From Alcanivorax sp. DP30 (GTDB lineage Bacteria > Pseudomonadota > Gammaproteobacteria > Pseudomonadales > Alcanivoracaceae): a stretch of 64,000 nt of DNA. The number at the start of each line of letters is the position of its first letter. The stretch's first letter is position 1. Positions 60,689 to 64,000 of this stretch are shown here, in pieces. Both the position numbers and the translations under genes were made by a program. The notes under the pieces are model-generated. The model was not told the origin of the DNA and did no database searches. It worked only from the letters and a program-made list of their open reading frames with translations. The stretch is taken from contig NZ_WTUY01000002.1 in the NCBI RefSeq assembly GCF_009882945.1, positions 436,927-500,926 on the forward strand, read 5' to 3'.

Positions 60689-62824
60689 TCAACGCTGCTC
60701 TTTGAGAATCAATGCAGCGTTCATTTGACCAGCCGGCACCACAATTGAACCAAGTTCCCGGTTACCAAATTCGACCCTGCCAACCTTAAATACATCACCT
60801 GCAGCACCAGCCGGCTGGACAGCTGCGCCCCCGAGTTTCAGTGTGTGCGATATCCGTAATTCCGGTCTGCCATGATCTGTTTCAGAACTTGTTCTTAGAT
60901 CAAGCATCCCGTTATCTATTTCGATATCACCACTCAAATCAGCCAAACGAAAATCCACCGCCAAACGATCCAGTGATGGCTCCGCAAGAGATATATAAGA
61001 CCCATCATCGCTCCCATGAGCCCCTCCCTGCTGATTTGAGAAATTATTAACATTGAGGTCTGTTAGACTCAAGAAAGCAGAATAGCCAAGATAGCTTTGC
61101 CCTAAAGGCGCGGGCTCAAGACCAAAGACAAAACGATCTGACTCTAAATTGATGTCAACGTAGGCCATACTTTGTGGAACTGCCATGTTCGGTATGTCTC
61201 CGCCCCCAAGCATGCCTCGAATCTGGAATCTGGCTTGCGGACTATCCAGCGACAACCCTGAATTTCCAAGCCCAACCTGCATATTGTTTGCTGCAAAAAG
61301 TAGATCGGCGCCGACGAGGCCGATGGCAAGGTTATTATCAGTATCACCAATCATGAAATGAGAGCCATTCTGCCAACGCTCTTGGTCAGTTGCTCCGAAT
61401 GTTTGTAGAGCAGCAACAACGTCAATGTAAAGCCCGCCACCGAATTGAGGATATGAATAAATGTTTGCGTCAAGATCACCAAAGGTATAGATAAGCGCCC
61501 AGTTTTCATCAATAACATCACCATTAGCTTCATCTCGATAGACAACTTCAGAGGAATAGCCTCTTAGCCGCCAGTCACGAGCGATCAAAGCAAATGCATT
61601 GTCTTCTGGAGCAATATTTACTTGTTCCGGCGCAGCAACAACTCCAGAGCCACTAACACACCCAATGGCACCATTGACACCAAAATCGCCGGTGTTTGCA
61701 CCGAAACAAATTCCTCCTGGACCTCGGGAAGCATGCAAAGTATCTAATGTCAGATAACCAATCTGAAAATCCTTGCCTGAATATGAGGTTGATCCGAGCC
61801 CACTTCCAAGAAGGCTTTCAGGTGCTGACAATTCTATATATGCCTTACTTCCTGCAGCCTCACCCAAAATGACCTGGTAATCATCGGCAAAATCAAATCC
61901 CAGAGAAGCTGTCAGGCCCTGGTTATGAACTTCGGACGGCCATGCACCTTTACCTTGCAGTTGAAAAAGTAAATTTTCCCAGCCTCCTCGCCAGCCGAAA
62001 TGAAGAACCGGAAGATCCTCAGCAGTGACCTCGAAAGGCGAAGAACCTGACTGATCGTAAAGAATGTCAAAGGTGAGATGGAAATCGGTTCGACTACCCG
62101 GTGCGCTCCTGACAATGATCCCGTCAGAGTCAACGCCGACAGCCCCCTGCTGCATATTAAAAAGAAAGCCTAAGTTATCAAGTACAAGTTCGGAAGAACC
62201 TGCAATATTATTTTGAGCATAATAAAACTGGCTAGGGCTATTGATTGTCCAATTGCTCGGAGCGGGATCTGAAGCGTCGACAGAACCAAGGTTTATTAGA
62301 AGCCCTGCATCAGTAGCCGTGGAGTTCAGAATCCCTCCATCACCTTTTAGAACAAATCGTCCGTTACTATCAAACGCCGCACGACCAAAGGTAGCGCTCG
62401 TGTCATCAGCCATATATATCGCGCCTGTTGACACACGCATTCTTTCCCAAAAAAGATCAATTGCCAGGCTCGGCCTTCCTGAATTAGTGTTAGTAAAGGC
62501 ATCAATAGCGACAGAAATATCTAGCGGAGAGGTTGCGACGCCCCCAAGAGGCCCAACAGGAACGATATCAATTTGGTCTACAAACAATGTATTGCTATCA
62601 ACGACTGATGACTGGTCCGTTGCCCAAGAAATTTGGGAGATTTCTATACCGTTGCTCAGATCTGAGCTGTCACTTTGAAGGTTAATCGTCACCCCATCAC
62701 GGCCCGAAACGGCAGACAGTTCGTGCTCTGAAAGAGAGTCCATTGCAACAACCTGCCCAGCAATCAAGAATAAAATTCCAGATCGGAGTGCTGTGCGAAT
62801 CGTGTCAAGGTCAACTATAACCAT
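60689..62824 (-). CDS. large secreted protein with post-signal motif (DUF6160-like)
   Basis: The 711-residue protein has a signal-like helix (RSGILFLIAGQVVAMDS) and then DSLSEHELSAVSGRDGV just after the expected cleavage. The rest is beta-rich with many Gly, Asn and Asp, for example GFLFNMQQGAVGVDSDGI and FGGGLYIDVVAALQTFG. It resembles DUF6160-type proteins of gammaproteobacteria. AAGGGG lies before the ATG. The region looks lower in GC than its neighbours. Function is unknown, probably outer membrane or surface. It is 10 nt after the upstream partner gene. Confidence 0.7.
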   Translation of the reverse strand: MVIVDLDTIRTALRSGILFLIAGQVVAMDSLSEHELSAVSGRDGVTINLQSDSSDLSNGIEISQISWATDQSSVVDSNTLFVDQIDIVPVGPLGGVATSPLDISVAIDAFTNTNSGRPSLAIDLFWERMRVSTGAIYMADDTSATFGRAAFDSNGRFVLKGDGGILNSTATDAGLLINLGSVDASDPAPSNWTINSPSQFYYAQNNIAGSSELVLDNLGFLFNMQQGAVGVDSDGIIVRSAPGSRTDFHLTFDILYDQSGSSPFEVTAEDLPVLHFGWRGGWENLLFQLQGKGAWPSEVHNQGLTASLGFDFADDYQVILGEAAGSKAYIELSAPESLLGSGLGSTSYSGKDFQIGYLTLDTLHASRGPGGICFGANTGDFGVNGAIGCVSGSGVVAAPEQVNIAPEDNAFALIARDWRLRGYSSEVVYRDEANGDVIDENWALIYTFGDLDANIYSYPQFGGGLYIDVVAALQTFGATDQERWQNGSHFMIGDTDNNLAIGLVGADLLFAANNMQVGLGNSGLSLDSPQARFQIRGMLGGGDIPNMAVPQSMAYVDINLESDRFVFGLEPAPLGQSYLGYSAFLSLTDLNVNNFSNQQGGAHGSDDGSYISLAEPSLDRLAVDFRLADLSGDIEIDNGMLDLRTSSETDHGRPELRISHTLKLGGAAVQPAGAAGDVFKVGRVEFGNRELGSIVVPAGQMNAALILKEQR

Positions 62825-62834
62825 GATATTCCCC

Positions 62835-63968
62835 TTAACAGAATCTGTTGTTGCCGTAGCAGTTAATTGCCGGAGTCTGATTCAATTCAATATTTGTGAG
62901 ATTAACCCCCTCCCCTAAGGCAGAGATTGCATCTAATAAGTTCAAGGTTACTTGCTCACCCTGAATATTAAGAACTTTCACATCAGGCACATTCATCCAC
63001 CAGCCTGTATTGGCAGTCTGAGTATATGCATTTTGATCAAAGTTTGGATAACTAATACGCTCACGCTGAAAAGATAGACCAAAATCACTTGTATCTTGCA
63101 AGGCGAAGCCGTGGATAAACCTTAGCGACTGAGAAATATCTGCACGAGCGGAACTAATCAGATCAAACAGGCCTCCGTTGTTTGTCAAATCCACATCTTG
63201 GAGACCGACTGCAGTCATTCTAGTACCCGTCACTTGCGTCGTAAATTTTTCCGAAGGGCCGCAGTCATCAGAGGTGTTCGCCGTATTACCGAAACATGCG
63301 ATACCCGAAAAGCCAGCCCCGAATAAAATATTTAGCTTAATGGGAACAGCGACAGACATTTCAACACCCAAGGCCCCGCTCAAATTATTAATGCCGGAAT
63401 GACAATTTAACGCATTACTCCCAGACCCGCACTGCCCGCCATTTTCATGATTTATTTGGCCGCTTTGATAGCGCCTGCCGATACTTACAAAGCCATCTGC
63501 GGACTGCGAACCAATTTTAATGCCCGCAATCTGTCGTAATGTTGGATTGTCATCGTTTTTAACTGCCAGCTCCACAAACGGACGAGTTAGCTTAAAATCA
63601 GATGTCACAGGACTCCCTGGACCACTGCCAACACGCCCCATAAAGCTGACGTAGTCGAAGTCAATATCACATCCCACAACCAGATTATCGTTCACGCCCC
63701 CACACCCCAAAGCGAGCTTGTCAATATTTGCGTTCATTGCAAGCTCAACATCAAGGCCCATGCGATAAAAACCAAATTCGTTATAAGGATCACCGTCATT
63801 GGTACCGACACCACTCACATAATCGGAAACAAACAAAGCCTGACCTGTTATATCGCTTAGTTCATCATCATCAAGGGATGTCATGGCTTTAGACGAGGGC
63901 GAGTTCAAAAACAAGCAAACCACGATCAATGAGATAGAACAGCCATGAATAAAAGCATTAACTTTCAT
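62835..63968 (-). CDS. secreted protein with post-signal motif, partner of the 711-residue protein
   Basis: The 377-residue protein has a signal peptide (CLFLNSPSSKA) and then MTSLDDDELSDITGQALFVSD, the same motif class as the downstream gene. It has six or more Cys (LALGCGG, VVGCDIDF, GGQCGSGSNALNCHSG) that could form disulphides. It is rich in Asn, Gly and beta strands. Function is unknown. It heads a two-gene unit on the minus strand. The window ends 32 nt beyond its start. Confidence 0.7.
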   Translation of the reverse strand: MKVNAFIHGCSISLIVVCLFLNSPSSKAMTSLDDDELSDITGQALFVSDYVSGVGTNDGDPYNEFGFYRMGLDVELAMNANIDKLALGCGGVNDNLVVGCDIDFDYVSFMGRVGSGPGSPVTSDFKLTRPFVELAVKNDDNPTLRQIAGIKIGSQSADGFVSIGRRYQSGQINHENGGQCGSGSNALNCHSGINNLSGALGVEMSVAVPIKLNILFGAGFSGIACFGNTANTSDDCGPSEKFTTQVTGTRMTAVGLQDVDLTNNGGLFDLISSARADISQSLRFIHGFALQDTSDFGLSFQRERISYPNFDQNAYTQTANTGWWMNVPDVKVLNIQGEQVTLNLLDAISALGEGVNLTNIELNQTPAINCYGNNRFC

Positions 63969-64000
63969 CAGTTGGCCCCCAAACTTGTGATTTTAAGATG

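Overview
The window is a compact, gene-dense stretch of chromosome from a gammaproteobacterium. The gene content points to a marine, lipid-metabolising relative of Pseudomonas, Marinobacter or Alcanivorax, and I favour Alcanivorax. The basis is conserved gammaproteobacterial blocks (rluB-scpB-scpA-trpS-yciO-PHP phosphatase, tesA/ybbA-ybbP, ppsA/ppsR, ccoNOQP), Pseudomonas-type REP repeats, and many fatty-acyl genes (thioesterases, acyltransferases, a PHA-synthase-like protein, a patatin, a cytochrome P450 and a DcaP-type porin). The genus is an inference. I saw no rRNA, tRNA, CRISPR array, prophage or insertion sequence.

Layout: 0-2.4 kb is a cbb3 oxidase operon (ccoNOQP, minus strand) with a perfect FNR/Anr box. 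2.5-6.5 kb holds small genes, a CadR-like MerR regulator divergent from a cation-efflux transporter, and a porin. 7-10.7 kb has an unknown protein made of two tandem copies of one domain, a MoxR ATPase/VWA pair and rsmE. 11-16.7 kb is the condensin/tRNA-synthetase housekeeping operon. 16.7-25 kb is mostly small conserved genes, a DUF349 protein, an acyltransferase and tesA. 25-33 kb has the YbbA-YbbP ABC system, a Bcr/CflA pump, an Na+/H+ antiporter and a MerR gene coupled to an unknown secreted protein.

From 33 to 38.7 kb an FGGY kinase, a GlpD-family oxidase, an alkyl-DHAP-synthase-like flavoprotein and an acyltransferase form a tight minus-strand module, which could be a glycerol-ether or glycerolipid pathway. 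From 38.8 to 46.5 kb come an OmpA lipoprotein, ada, an MFS pump, a patatin, a diiron ferritin-like protein, two overlapping hotdog thioesterases and a class III PhaC-like enzyme. From 46.8 to 50.3 kb are two tandem secreted paralogues of unknown function and an orphan ParA-YkvA-DUF805 group. From 50.7 to 60.5 kb are a P450, glutathione reductase, a glutamate-synthase-like FMN protein, a lytic transglycosylase, a Rieske protein, and ppsA with its regulator ppsR.

The last 3.3 kb looks richer in A+T and carries two large secreted proteins that share a motif just after the signal peptide. They are probable surface proteins of unknown function. Seven REP-like elements of one family lie in gaps between 10 and 61 kb. 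A second small repeat family flanks the P450/gor/transglycosylase region.

The most promising candidates for undescribed biology are the glycerol-ether-like module, the duplicated-domain protein, the tandem secreted paralogues and the terminal surface-protein pair.
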